The translations under genes and the position numbers were made by a program. This document shows positions 1 through 7,068 of a DNA stretch of 7,905 nucleotides, in pieces. This DNA comes from JAAYZQ01 sp034428935. Its GTDB lineage: Bacteria > Chloroflexota > Anaerolineae > JAAYZQ01. Position 1 is the first letter of the stretch; each line of letters starts with the position of its first letter. The stretch spans positions 1-7,905 of the forward strand of contig DAOUHB010000243.1 in assembly GCA_034428935.1 (NCBI GenBank), written 5' to 3'. The notes below the pieces were generated by a model. The model did not search any database. It had not been told where the DNA came from and was given only the letters and a program-made list of their open reading frames with translations.

Positions 1-63
1 TGGGCCCAAGGCCCGGTCTCGGACGGCAAGCGGGCAATCGTGGCCGTGGGCGTAGCCGCGTAG
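1..63 (+). CDS. Possible 3' end of a convergent gene (partial)
   Basis: Frame 1 is open from the window edge to a TAG at 61-63 and would encode the last 20 residues of a protein, ending AVGVAA. Seventeen of its 20 third codon positions are G or C, as in the real genes here. The stop lies 6 nt from the stop of the minus-strand mutase gene, a normal tail-to-tail arrangement. No domain can be recognised in so short a piece. An open stretch of 20 codons is common by chance at this base composition, so this is only a candidate; the start lies outside the window. Confidence 0.25.
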   Translation, partial: WAQGPVSDGKRAIVAVGVAA

Positions 64-66
64 CCG
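51..66. repeat. Tandem duplication of an 8-bp unit (CGTAGCCG x2)
   Basis: CGTAGCCG occurs at 51-58 and again at 59-66, directly adjacent. The TAG that ends the candidate convergent reading frame lies in the second copy. The unit is not a multiple of three, so gain or loss of a copy would change where that frame stops. Confidence 0.7.
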
Positions 67-69
67 CGC

Positions 70-3000
70 CTACTCCAGCGGCACCAGGTTGCGCTTCATC
101 ATGCGCAGCGCCCGCCGGGGATCGATGTAGCCGTACAGCCCGCCCACGGTGGATACCATGTAGGCGGCGTCCAGCAGCACCTTGCCCTGGGGCCGCAGGA
201 TCCAGCTCTCCTCCTCGTGGTACTGGGTGCCGGCAGCAATGAGGCGCAGGTCTCGCCCAAACTGGCCCTCCTTGCACTTGTGGTAGATCGTGCCGCCGAT
301 GAGCAGCGTCGTGCAGGGCTGGTTCAAGAAGTTGACGCCGTACTGCAAGAAGTAGGTGTCTGTCTCTTTGACATAGCCCAGGTTGCGGCCCGTCGTTGCG
401 GCCATGATCTCCTTGGCCAGGAAGGAGCGCACTGCGTTTTCCTCATCCCTCGTAGGCAGCGCGTGGGGGTTGGCGGACAGCCAGTCCAGGTAGCGCCCCA
501 GGTCGAGGTCCAGCCGGCCATCCAGGCGGCGGACAAAGTCGCCAAAGGCGTCGTCGCCCGGCCGGAACTCGGGGTACTCGTCCAACAGGAACGCCTCCAG
601 GTCGCGCTTCATGGCCCCGCTGCGAAAGCGCTCCAGCTCCTTGATGTTCTCGGCGTCGTAGGCCAGGCCGTACTTGCCCTCCACGCGGCGGTAGGCCAGG
701 GGCGTGTTGGGCGTCTTCAGGATGGTGCGCTTGACCTTGCGCAGGGGGTCGTCGCCGTGGTAGTCGTACAACGGGTTGTCGCTCACATTGGAGTAAAAGT
801 CGGTCGTCGCCCCGCCAATGTCCAGGGCCATGATGTTGCCCAGCCCGGGCTCGTCGCCGTAGCCCTTGGCCAGCAAGTTGATGCCCCGGAAGGCCGCCCG
901 CGGCGTCGGGATAAAGGGGGCGCTCATGTACTCTTCCACCACGTCAAAACCCTTGCCCCGGATAATGATCGTCTGGAAGAGGTCGCGGATGGCCTCGTTG
1001 ACCACCTCAATGCGAAAGTGGTTGATCTCGGGCATGACGTTGGGCGTCAGGCGGATGTCGATCCCCTCGGCGCGGTAGATGGCCTCGATCTCGTCGCGCA
1101 CGTCCTGGTTCCCGGCATAGATGACCGGCACTCCGTAGCGTGCATAGGTGGCCCGGCGGGCGTTGCGCGCCAGGAGGCGGGCGTTATGCAACTGGGTCTC
1201 GGTATCGCCGCCGTAGTCCACCCCGCCGGCCTGGAGGATGATCTCCGGCTGGTCTTGCTCGTAGATCGCCTGTGCCTGGGCCTCGGTCAGCGCGCTGTCG
1301 TAGCTGTTCAGCAGCTTGGCGCCGGCCGTCAGGGCTGCCAGGTCGGCGGCAAAGCCGCTCTCCTCCTTTACCATCGACACGGTGACCATCTTCAGGCCGC
1401 CCTTGGCGCTCGAACAGGGCAGCTTCAGGTAGAACTTTTCCATCTCTCGCGCCAGGGGCGCCCAGTCGTTTCGCCACTGGCACTCTTCCAGAACGCCCAG
1501 CCCCTGGGCCAGCGATATGCGCAGGTCCTCGACGATGGTCGGCACGTACTGGAGGTGAAGCTCTTCCGTCGCCGTGTCAAAGATGCCGATCTTGGAAAAG
1601 GTGCTCCCGAAGTCGACCACCAGCACACGCTTGTTCTCCAGCTCGGACGGGCTGCGGACCCCCACCTGGCGGCGCGCCCGGGCCAGCACCTCTTCGTCCA
1701 TGGCCTCGGCGGTCTCGGTGATGTACAGGTCCTCGTCGGCGCGGCTAATGGTCTTGTCAAAGAACCAGGGGCTCCGCTGGCGGAGGAGGTCCACCCGCTC
1801 GATCTCGTCGGCCACCTTGACGCCGTCGAACTCGTCGATGACACAGCCGCCGTCCACGATCTTGGTCCGGCACTTGCCCACCACCTCGTAGCGCTTGTCC
1901 AGGACGGTGATCTGCGGCGCCTGGAAGAGGCCCACCTGCAGCGCCAGGTCCAGCGTGTCGGCGCTGATCATGCCACAGTGGCCCGATGGATAGTTGGACT
2001 CGTCGATAAAGCTGAGGAGCATCGTCTCGTAGTTGCGTTTCCACTCGCGGGGATGATCCCGTTTTTGCGCGTCTTCGGGCGACACGGCCCACTCGAAAAA
2101 GTTGTCCAGCGTCACCGGTCCTTCGTAGCCACCCAGGAGGGCAAAATGCAACAGGTTGTACATGGCGCCCAACTTGAGCCGGCGCTTGCGCCCCAGCAGG
2201 CGCGGGTCGTGCCAGATGTCGGGCTTGTCGTCCCGGGAAAAGTCCTCGAACACCTGCTTGACAATGTCGCAGCTCTCGATGACGTCCTCGGCCTTGGCCT
2301 CGTGGTGGGCCTCCGAGAAGCTGACCACGTGGACAATGTCCGGCTCCATGTACATCTGCCAGTAGGTCGAGATCGCCAGGTGACCCTTGGCCTTGTCCAG
2401 GTTGGGCGGAAAGTCCGAAAGCCCGCCGCGGGTTTCCTTGATGATGGTAAAGTCAAAGGCCCCCGTCAGCGGCTCCAGCAGCTCGTAGGCAGCCCGGAAC
2501 TTGGCCAGGTCGTTGAGACCCGAGGTGCCGGGTGGCAGGTCGTACATCATCTGCATCACGTACTTGCGAATGCCCATCTTCAGGGCCACGACGCCGGCGA
2601 TGACGTGGTCGGCCACCAGGAGGTCGTCGGTGCTGTTGCGCAGTTGCCACTGGTGCGGGTCGTTGATCTCCAGGGGCTTGTCGATGGAGGCCCACCAGCG
2701 CATGACGTCGAAATGCTCGTCAAAGCCCTCGCGGATCGAGATCGGGCCCCGGCCGTCCATCTCGTTGTAGAAAAAAATGGGCACCGCCGGGAAGGGCATG
2801 CGAAAGGCGCCCTCGTACAGCTTGGCCAGCTCCACCAGCTCGTCGGTGCCCGAGTAGATGCGGGTCATGGGATAGTTGCCCCGCATGGTGGCCTGTTTCA
2901 GCCGCTCCAGGTCGTCCTTGGAGCGGATGGGCACGCCGCCCTGACCCTTTAGATACTTTTCCGGGTCCTCCTCGCCGCGGACGAACTTGGCCAGGTACTC

Positions 3001-3738
3001 CTGGGCCGGTTGATCCGGCGCCAGGGAGACGATTTCCATGCACTGGGCGTCGGCCAGCTTCTCGATGCCGGCCACCGTCGGCTCGATGCTGTCGGCGGCG
3101 ATGCCAATGTGGGCGCGGATGATGGGCCGGTTCTCTTTCTCGCGCACCTGCTGGATGCGCTCCAGGAGGGTGCCCGCCCACACAGTCTCGACCTTGTCGT
3201 TGACGACCACGGAGCCCCGGGCAAAGGCCTCCAGATCTTCCATGGTCACAAAGTCGTCCACCACGAGGTCGAAAAAGCCCTGGAAAGCGTCAATGTCGCC
3301 ATAGTTCTCGGCAATCTCGTCCAGGTCATAGTGCCGGTCCGCGGGCGGCGAGAACTTGTCCTCCTGGATGGGCAGGCCGGTCATGGCTCGCACCAGGTTC
3401 GCGGCAGGGCGCAGCCCACCGAATGAGTAACGGATGCCGCTCTCCCGGGGCAGCAGGTGGTAGCGGGCCGCCTTCTCGATGAATTCGCTGATGAGCTTGT
3501 CCACGTGCAGGTCGCCCAACCGCATGGAAATGGCCACGATCTCGGGCCGCGACTCGCGGATCTTGTTGATCACGTCCTCGATGGGTACCGCCGGTCCCAG
3601 CTTGACCGCCAGGAAGCCCTCCCCACGGTCCTCCATCCACTCGGCAAACGATTCCACACCAAGGGAGTGGACGCAGTCGCCGATGGATCCGGCCAGGACG
3701 CGCCGTTTCTTGTCCTCGGTCTTGCTGTCAGCAGTCAT
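70..3738 (-). CDS. B12-binding / cobalamin mutase-like / MutL ATPase fusion protein
   Basis: This 1222-residue protein has three parts. Residues 12-135 resemble a GlmS-type B12-binding Rossmann domain: GSIGDCVHSLG (17-27) at the cobalamin loop, then SFGGLRP (105-111). Residues 195-650 look like the catalytic barrel of the glutamate mutase E / ornithine aminomutase group (FFYNEMDGRGPISI 322-335, EINDPHQWQLR 357-367, HVVSFSEAHHE 470-480); this assignment is by resemblance. Residues 703-1215 are clearly MutL/GlmL family, an actin/Hsp70-like ATPase that reactivates the mutase: VVDFGSTFSK (707-716), ILQAGGVDYGG (834-844), LDIGGATTDF (972-981), LLIGGTIYHK (1145-1154). In known systems GlmS, GlmE and GlmL are separate proteins. 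The likely role is an adenosylcobalamin-dependent, cytoplasmic carbon-skeleton or amino-group rearrangement; the substrate is unknown. The start overlaps the upstream dehydrogenase by 11 nt and has a purine-rich ribosome site (GGAAGGAGAGGAGA) directly before ATG. MutL part near certain, mutase part probable. Confidence 0.85.
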   Translation of the reverse strand: MTADSKTEDKKRRVLAGSIGDCVHSLGVESFAEWMEDRGEGFLAVKLGPAVPIEDVINKIRESRPEIVAISMRLGDLHVDKLISEFIEKAARYHLLPRESGIRYSFGGLRPAANLVRAMTGLPIQEDKFSPPADRHYDLDEIAENYGDIDAFQGFFDLVVDDFVTMEDLEAFARGSVVVNDKVETVWAGTLLERIQQVREKENRPIIRAHIGIAADSIEPTVAGIEKLADAQCMEIVSLAPDQPAQEYLAKFVRGEEDPEKYLKGQGGVPIRSKDDLERLKQATMRGNYPMTRIYSGTDELVELAKLYEGAFRMPFPAVPIFFYNEMDGRGPISIREGFDEHFDVMRWWASIDKPLEINDPHQWQLRNSTDDLLVADHVIAGVVALKMGIRKYVMQMMYDLPPGTSGLNDLAKFRAAYELLEPLTGAFDFTIIKETRGGLSDFPPNLDKAKGHLAISTYWQMYMEPDIVHVVSFSEAHHEAKAEDVIESCDIVKQVFEDFSRDDKPDIWHDPRLLGRKRRLKLGAMYNLLHFALLGGYEGPVTLDNFFEWAVSPEDAQKRDHPREWKRNYETMLLSFIDESNYPSGHCGMISADTLDLALQVGLFQAPQITVLDKRYEVVGKCRTKIVDGGCVIDEFDGVKVADEIERVDLLRQRSPWFFDKTISRADEDLYITETAEAMDEEVLARARRQVGVRSPSELENKRVLVVDFGSTFSKIGIFDTATEELHLQYVPTIVEDLRISLAQGLGVLEECQWRNDWAPLAREMEKFYLKLPCSSAKGGLKMVTVSMVKEESGFAADLAALTAGAKLLNSYDSALTEAQAQAIYEQDQPEIILQAGGVDYGGDTETQLHNARLLARNARRATYARYGVPVIYAGNQDVRDEIEAIYRAEGIDIRLTPNVMPEINHFRIEVVNEAIRDLFQTIIIRGKGFDVVEEYMSAPFIPTPRAAFRGINLLAKGYGDEPGLGNIMALDIGGATTDFYSNVSDNPLYDYHGDDPLRKVKRTILKTPNTPLAYRRVEGKYGLAYDAENIKELERFRSGAMKRDLEAFLLDEYPEFRPGDDAFGDFVRRLDGRLDLDLGRYLDWLSANPHALPTRDEENAVRSFLAKEIMAATTGRNLGYVKETDTYFLQYGVNFLNQPCTTLLIGGTIYHKCKEGQFGRDLRLIAAGTQYHEEESWILRPQGKVLLDAAYMVSTVGGLYGYIDPRRALRMMKRNLVPLE

Positions 3739-4915
3739 TCTCCTCTCCTTCCTTTGTAAAAGCCATCAACGCTTTGAGGTCCTCCAATCCATAACGCTGC
3801 GGGATGCGGGCCTCCAAGGCGTCGCGCCCCAGGTAATCCTTCCCCAGCCGCTCGCCGGCCCAGGCAATGACCCGATCCATGGCCGGCGTCTCGACCCCCG
3901 CCAGGGCGCCGATGGCCCGGCTGACGGCCAGGCCAAAGGGCACGTCCTCGGCGAGGTAGCGGGCGCCGAAATCGGGCACGAACTCGCCCGGCGACAGCTC
4001 GCGCACGGGGGCCTTGAGGCCGGCATAGGCCCGGTTTGTGACAAAGGCGGCGCGCAGGGTAGACGGGTCGGCGATGGCCGGGCCGTAAGAGCGCCGCAGC
4101 CAGTCCAGCAGTGGGCGCACGGCCGCCAGGTCCTGCTCCGGCTCCAGGCGGCGGCGGATTGCTTGCACGTCGGCGTCGAGCCCGGCCAACGTCCGCACTC
4201 CCTCCTCGTTCAGGCCATGATAGAACAGGGCAACAGCCCCGGCGTCAAAGGGGGCGCCGTCCCAGCGCGCAAAGAGACCGTACATGATGCCGGGGTGGAT
4301 GAGCTGCCCTGTGTTGGCCAGGGTGAGGGCCAAGAGGCTGGCCGCTGGCTCCACGGGCAGGCCCAGCATCGCTTCCAGGTGGGGGGCCAGACCCGCGATG
4401 GCAGCCGCCGGCCGACTGGCGGCGTCCACGGTCTCCTTGACACCCAGGACGTGGACCACCTGGCCGTATTCCTGGATGCGACACGCCCAGGGCAGCGTCT
4501 GCAAGCCAAAGAGGCGGACGTCGCGCGGACCCAGCGACAACAGTGCGCGGGCGGCACAATAGTCAAAGCCGCCCCGGGCCGGGATCGCTCCCACCCAGAC
4601 TCCATTATCCAGGTAGGGTGCGATCTGGCCCAGGATGACCTCATGGGCAAAAGCCGGCAGCACCAGCACCACCATGCCAGATGCGGGGATCACCTCTGCG
4701 GGGTCGGCGCTGACGCAGTGCGGCCGCGCTTGCGCTTGGAGGGCGCCGCAGACCTCCAGGCCACCGTGGGCCGCGATGCCATCGGCCAGGCGGGCCGCCT
4801 CGCCGGCCAGGGGCGCATAGACGTCCACGGCGCAGCCCAGGTTGCGGGCAGCGATGCAGGCCAACGCCTGGGCCCCATTTCCTCCACCGCAAATGGTGAT
4901 CTTGGCCATGGGCAT
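3728..4915 (-). CDS. Octopine/nopaline-type (opine) dehydrogenase family protein
   Basis: This 395-residue protein is of normal length for the family. Opine dehydrogenases reductively condense an amino acid with a 2-oxo acid using NAD(P)H, or run the reverse oxidation. The N-terminal Rossmann fold begins KITICGGGNGAQA (5-17), the dinucleotide loop in the form usual for octopine dehydrogenase. The C-terminal helical domain carries LTLANTGQLIHPGIMYG (197-213) and RYLAEDVPFGL (319-329). His207, Arg319 and Asp324 have the same spacing (112 and 5 residues) as the His212/Arg324/Asp329 triad I recall for scallop octopine dehydrogenase, so the active site looks intact. No signal peptide; cytoplasmic. 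The start has GAGGGGGG about 7 nt upstream; a second Met two codons on (4909) is the alternative. It lies 78 nt after the C45 gene and overlaps the mutase gene. Substrates cannot be read from sequence; some family members have other or unknown roles. Confidence 0.88.
   Translation of the reverse strand: MPMAKITICGGGNGAQALACIAARNLGCAVDVYAPLAGEAARLADGIAAHGGLEVCGALQAQARPHCVSADPAEVIPASGMVVLVLPAFAHEVILGQIAPYLDNGVWVGAIPARGGFDYCAARALLSLGPRDVRLFGLQTLPWACRIQEYGQVVHVLGVKETVDAASRPAAAIAGLAPHLEAMLGLPVEPAASLLALTLANTGQLIHPGIMYGLFARWDGAPFDAGAVALFYHGLNEEGVRTLAGLDADVQAIRRRLEPEQDLAAVRPLLDWLRRSYGPAIADPSTLRAAFVTNRAYAGLKAPVRELSPGEFVPDFGARYLAEDVPFGLAVSRAIGALAGVETPAMDRVIAWAGERLGKDYLGRDALEARIPQRYGLEDLKALMAFTKEGEENDC
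3739..3755 (-). promoter_or_regulatory. Ribosome binding site of the mutase fusion gene, inside the dehydrogenase gene
   Basis: On the minus strand AAAGGAAGGAGAGGAGA directly precedes the ATG at 3738. It contains two overlapping GGAG-like cores, a strong site. It lies inside the 3' end of the dehydrogenase gene, whose TGA is at 3730-3728, so ribosomes finishing the dehydrogenase pass over it. Translational coupling is the expected result. Confidence 0.7.
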
Positions 4916-4993
4916 GTCAGATCCCCCCTCTGGAACAAGCTACTTGATCCCGAATGGCGACCTGAACGGCGCCGCCCGACCCGTTAACCGATC

Positions 4994-6076
4994 CTATACG
5001 TAGAGCTCGTCGAAGCGGCCCTCGCACGGCAGCCCGTGGCAAAAGAGCATTCGCCCCTCGCCAGGAACCAGGACCGCAGCCGCGATGCTCGCCACGTTGC
5101 GCTCAGCTCGCGGGTGACAACAGATAGAAGCCAGGGGCCCGTCGTGGGACGCGGCCAGCTCGCAGGCCAAGACGGTGTCGATACGGCCATAGGCGTCCGC
5201 CAGGGCGCGGCGGGCGTAGTCGTAGCGGCCCAGTGAATTCTCGCGGCCCTCGGGCTCCACGTCCGCATAGCAGCCGCGCATCTCGTCGCTGACAAAGTGA
5301 TTGGTGTTGACCAGGATGCCTTCTCGTGCCTCGAAGAGGCCGTAGCGAGTGTGCCCCCCCTCGAAGACGGCCAGGTGCCCGCGAGCATCCGCCAGGATGA
5401 GATTGTTGCGGCCCAGTCTCGGCACCGAGCGCAAATAGTCCAGGGCCGATGACACATGGCAGTGCTCCTGGAGGAGGTGCAGCATCAGCGAAAAGGAGGG
5501 CAGGCCGGGGCCCAGGTCGCTGGAGTAGACGTGCGTGTCGGCCACGGCCAGGCCGGCCGCGTTCATGCCGGCGCAGTAGATCCCCGGACTGCCCGCGCTG
5601 GTGATATACAGGTAGGGGAAGCCACCCTCGGGCTGCGCCCGGACGAGTACCTGCAGGGGTAGGTGGTCCAGGTCATAGTCCCGGTTCTTGGCCAGGATCA
5701 CCCTGCCGCCTTTGGTGGCGGCGCCCGACGCCGCCCAGGTGGTGCAGCCCTGCCCGCCCGCCAGGCGCCGCACGCGCAGGTCGTCGCCCAGATAAGAGAT
5801 GAGGTCGTAGCGCAGCAGGGTCTCGTACTCGATGGACAGGGCGTCGGACTGGCCGCGGATCGTGGCCAACAACGGCGCGTCCAGTTCCTCCATCAGCGCG
5901 CGCGTGCCTGCCACCAGGACATCGAAGGTATCATCGGGCCCCTCGCCCTCCAGGCGGAGAAAGCGCGCCTCCATAGCGGCCAGGATGTGGGGGCGAAGGT
6001 TGAGCGCCTGCTGGCCGTGCTGGTAGCCCATGGCGTAGGGACTTCCCCGCAGCGTGAGCGTCTGGTATTCTGGCAT
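4994..6076 (-). CDS. C45-family autoproteolytic acyltransferase/hydrolase (penicillin acyltransferase-like)
   Basis: This 360-residue protein matches the acyl-CoA:6-aminopenicillanate acyltransferase (C45, Ntn-hydrolase) family. Members are made as precursors that cut themselves before a Cys, which becomes the N-terminal nucleophile; they hydrolyse or transfer amide-linked acyl or aminoacyl groups. Visible marks are GSPYAMGYQHG (11-21), GQGCTTWAASG (108-118) with Gly110-Cys111 the predicted cleavage point, ILAKNRDYD (127-135), LVNTNHF (255-261) and a C-terminal ASICCHP (316-322). No signal peptide, so probably cytoplasmic. The frame stays open to 6307, but that extension lies inside the regulator gene and reads as Arg/Pro/Ser-rich shadow. 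The ATG at 6076 has GGGGAGG just upstream and follows the regulator stop by 19 nt. The substrate is unknown; an N-acyl amino acid, beta-alanyl amide or small peptide would fit its neighbours. Confidence 0.88.
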   Translation of the reverse strand: MPEYQTLTLRGSPYAMGYQHGQQALNLRPHILAAMEARFLRLEGEGPDDTFDVLVAGTRALMEELDAPLLATIRGQSDALSIEYETLLRYDLISYLGDDLRVRRLAGGQGCTTWAASGAATKGGRVILAKNRDYDLDHLPLQVLVRAQPEGGFPYLYITSAGSPGIYCAGMNAAGLAVADTHVYSSDLGPGLPSFSLMLHLLQEHCHVSSALDYLRSVPRLGRNNLILADARGHLAVFEGGHTRYGLFEAREGILVNTNHFVSDEMRGCYADVEPEGRENSLGRYDYARRALADAYGRIDTVLACELAASHDGPLASICCHPRAERNVASIAAAVLVPGEGRMLFCHGLPCEGRFDELYV

Positions 6077-6080
6077 CGGC

Positions 6081-6087
6081 CCTCCCC
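6081..6087 (-). promoter_or_regulatory. Ribosome binding site fixing the C45 gene start
   Basis: GGGGAGG on the minus strand ends 4 nt before the ATG at 6076. It lies in the 19-nt gap after the regulator stop (6098-6096). It supports the 360-residue start over the in-frame upstream Met at 6307. Confidence 0.7.
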
Positions 6088-6095
6088 GAAGGCGA

Positions 6096-6962
6096 TCAGA
6101 TCTGGCGGGCGGGCGCGCCCGTGTTCTGCTGGATGGCGCTGGCCACGCGAGCCATTCTGTCGCGGGACCTCTCTCGCGCCTGCAGGAGCATGGCCTCGTA
6201 GATAACGTCGACGATGGCCAGTTGCGCGCTGCGCACCGTGGGCGAGTCGTAGCTGATGGCGGCGGCCAGGGAGGCGGTGCTGAGCACCAGGTCCGCCGCC
6301 CGGCCAACGGGCGAGCCTGGAAAGCTGGTCAGGGCCACGGTGGTCGCGCCCCCCTCCCGGGCCAGGGCGAGAGCCTGGGCCACCTGGCGCTGCATCCCGG
6401 TGTGCGAGATGGCAATGCCGACGTCAGCTGCGGTCAAGGCGGCCGCCGACATGACCTGCATCTGCGAATCGAGGAAAGCGTTGGCGTTCAGTCCAAGGTG
6501 CATGCACTTGAGGTGCAGCTCGCGGGCCGTGGTGCCCGCCCCGCCGGCCGCATAGAGATCCACTCGCCGGGCGTTCAGGAGCTTGTCGACGACCTGTTCC
6601 AGGACAGCGAGATCGAGGGAGCGTTGGATATCCTGGAGGGCCATGATGTTGGCCGCCAGGATCTTCTGGGCGATAGAGTCCAGGGTATCACCCGGCCGGG
6701 ATTCGACGTAGACGAGGGTAGAAGGTCGGCTCCACTCGCGGGCGAGGGCAACCTTGAACTGGCGAAAGCCACCAAAGCCCAGCCTGCGGCAAAAGCGCGA
6801 GACGGTGGTGGTTCTCACCCCGGCGCGCCGGGCCAGCCCGACGATGGTCTCGTCTGCGGCTTCGTTGGGGTACCGCAGAACGTACTCCCCCAGCTTGCGC
6901 TCCTGCGCGGGCAACGCCGGCAGCATGCTCTTGATCTGGAGCAACAGACCTGTGTCTTCCAT
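6096..6962 (-). CDS. MurR/RpiR-family transcriptional regulator (HTH + SIS domain)
   Basis: This 288-residue protein has the standard RpiR layout and length. Residues 3-78 form the N-terminal HTH_6 domain, with the helix-turn-helix around ETIVGLARRAGVRTTTVSRF (38-57) followed by the family-typical RRLGFGGFRQFK (59-70). Residues 125-255 form a SIS domain, which binds phosphosugars or related ligands (VDLYAAGGAG 134-143, GIAISHTG 182-189, ATTVALTS 206-213). It is first in the minus-strand operon and lies beside the divergent transporter promoter, so it most likely controls both units. The ATG at 6962 has GGGAGGA 7 nt upstream and a strong promoter just before that. Most RpiR proteins regulate sugar-phosphate, amino-sugar or sialic acid genes; the neighbours here suggest an amino-acid-derived or opine-like substrate, so the effector is open. 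Confidence 0.93.
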   Translation of the reverse strand: MEDTGLLLQIKSMLPALPAQERKLGEYVLRYPNEAADETIVGLARRAGVRTTTVSRFCRRLGFGGFRQFKVALAREWSRPSTLVYVESRPGDTLDSIAQKILAANIMALQDIQRSLDLAVLEQVVDKLLNARRVDLYAAGGAGTTARELHLKCMHLGLNANAFLDSQMQVMSAAALTAADVGIAISHTGMQRQVAQALALAREGGATTVALTSFPGSPVGRAADLVLSTASLAAAISYDSPTVRSAQLAIVDVIYEAMLLQARERSRDRMARVASAIQQNTGAPARQI

Positions 6963-6982
6963 AGCCGGGTCCTCCCGCGCAC

Positions 6983-7011
6983 AGTATAGCAGAAATTATT
7001 TCCGTTGTCAA
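6983..7011 (-). promoter_or_regulatory. Sigma70-type promoter of the rpiR-C45-opine dehydrogenase-mutase operon
   Basis: The minus strand shows TTGACA (7011-7006), a 17-nt spacer and TATACT (6988-6983), preceded by TGC (extended -10). This is a near-consensus housekeeping promoter. The predicted start of transcription is about 6975-6977, only about 14 nt before the ATG at 6962, so the Shine-Dalgarno (6976-6971) would be at the very 5' end of the transcript. Confidence 0.75.
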
Positions 7012-7068
7012 CCTATGTGATGGAAATTTTAACCGCCGATCGCAGAATTTGCGCGCCCGGAATTTCTG
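6990..7068. repeat. Inverted repeat CAGAAATT / AATTTCTG flanking the divergent promoter region
   Basis: CAGAAATT at 6990-6997 and AATTTCTG at 7061-7068 are perfect inverted copies. Each therefore reads AATTTCTG just upstream of the -10 of its own promoter (1 nt away on the minus strand, 3 nt on the plus strand). The terminal TG partly reflects the extended -10 element, so the unexplained shared part is AATTTC. Confidence 0.55.
6992..7002. promoter_or_regulatory. Candidate operator: palindrome GAAATTATTTC in the promoter spacer
   Basis: GAAAT-T-ATTTC is a perfect 5+1+5 palindrome between the -35 and -10 elements of the operon promoter, where a bound protein would block RNA polymerase. Short AT-rich palindromes of this kind are plausible sites for RpiR-family regulators. 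A related GAAATT occurs at 7023-7028. The link to the adjacent regulator (autoregulation) is inference. Confidence 0.45.

Noticed and set aside
2..14. GGGCC-CAA-GGCCC hairpin as a terminator for the operon
   Set aside because: The loop is only 3 nt, there is no T-run on either side, and it may lie in the coding end of a neighbouring gene.
217..2952. Long plus-strand open frame of 911 codons opposite the mutase fusion gene
   Set aside because: Its translation is a Val/Leu/Gly/His/Gln-rich mirror of the sense gene with no domain, as expected when a G/C-biased gene is read antisense. The minus-strand product has clear MutL motifs.
4965..4985. AACGG-N11-CCGTT stem-loop between the C45 and dehydrogenase genes
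   Set aside because: Only a 5-bp stem with a long loop and no T-run. Not convincing as a terminator or processing site; no promoter was seen in the 78-nt gap either.
3479..4987. Plus-strand open frame of 502 codons opposite the dehydrogenase
   Set aside because: Low-complexity antisense shadow with no recognisable motif or good start site; the opposite strand carries the complete opine dehydrogenase.
6077..6307. N-terminal extension of the C45 protein to an upstream Met
   Set aside because: The 77 extra residues are Arg/Pro/Ser/Trp-rich, overlap the regulator gene in another frame, and have no family match. The ATG at 6076 has its own ribosome site.
6054..6989. Plus-strand open frame of 311 codons opposite the regulator
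   Set aside because: Antisense shadow of the RpiR gene; no domain resemblance, and it would run through the operon promoter.
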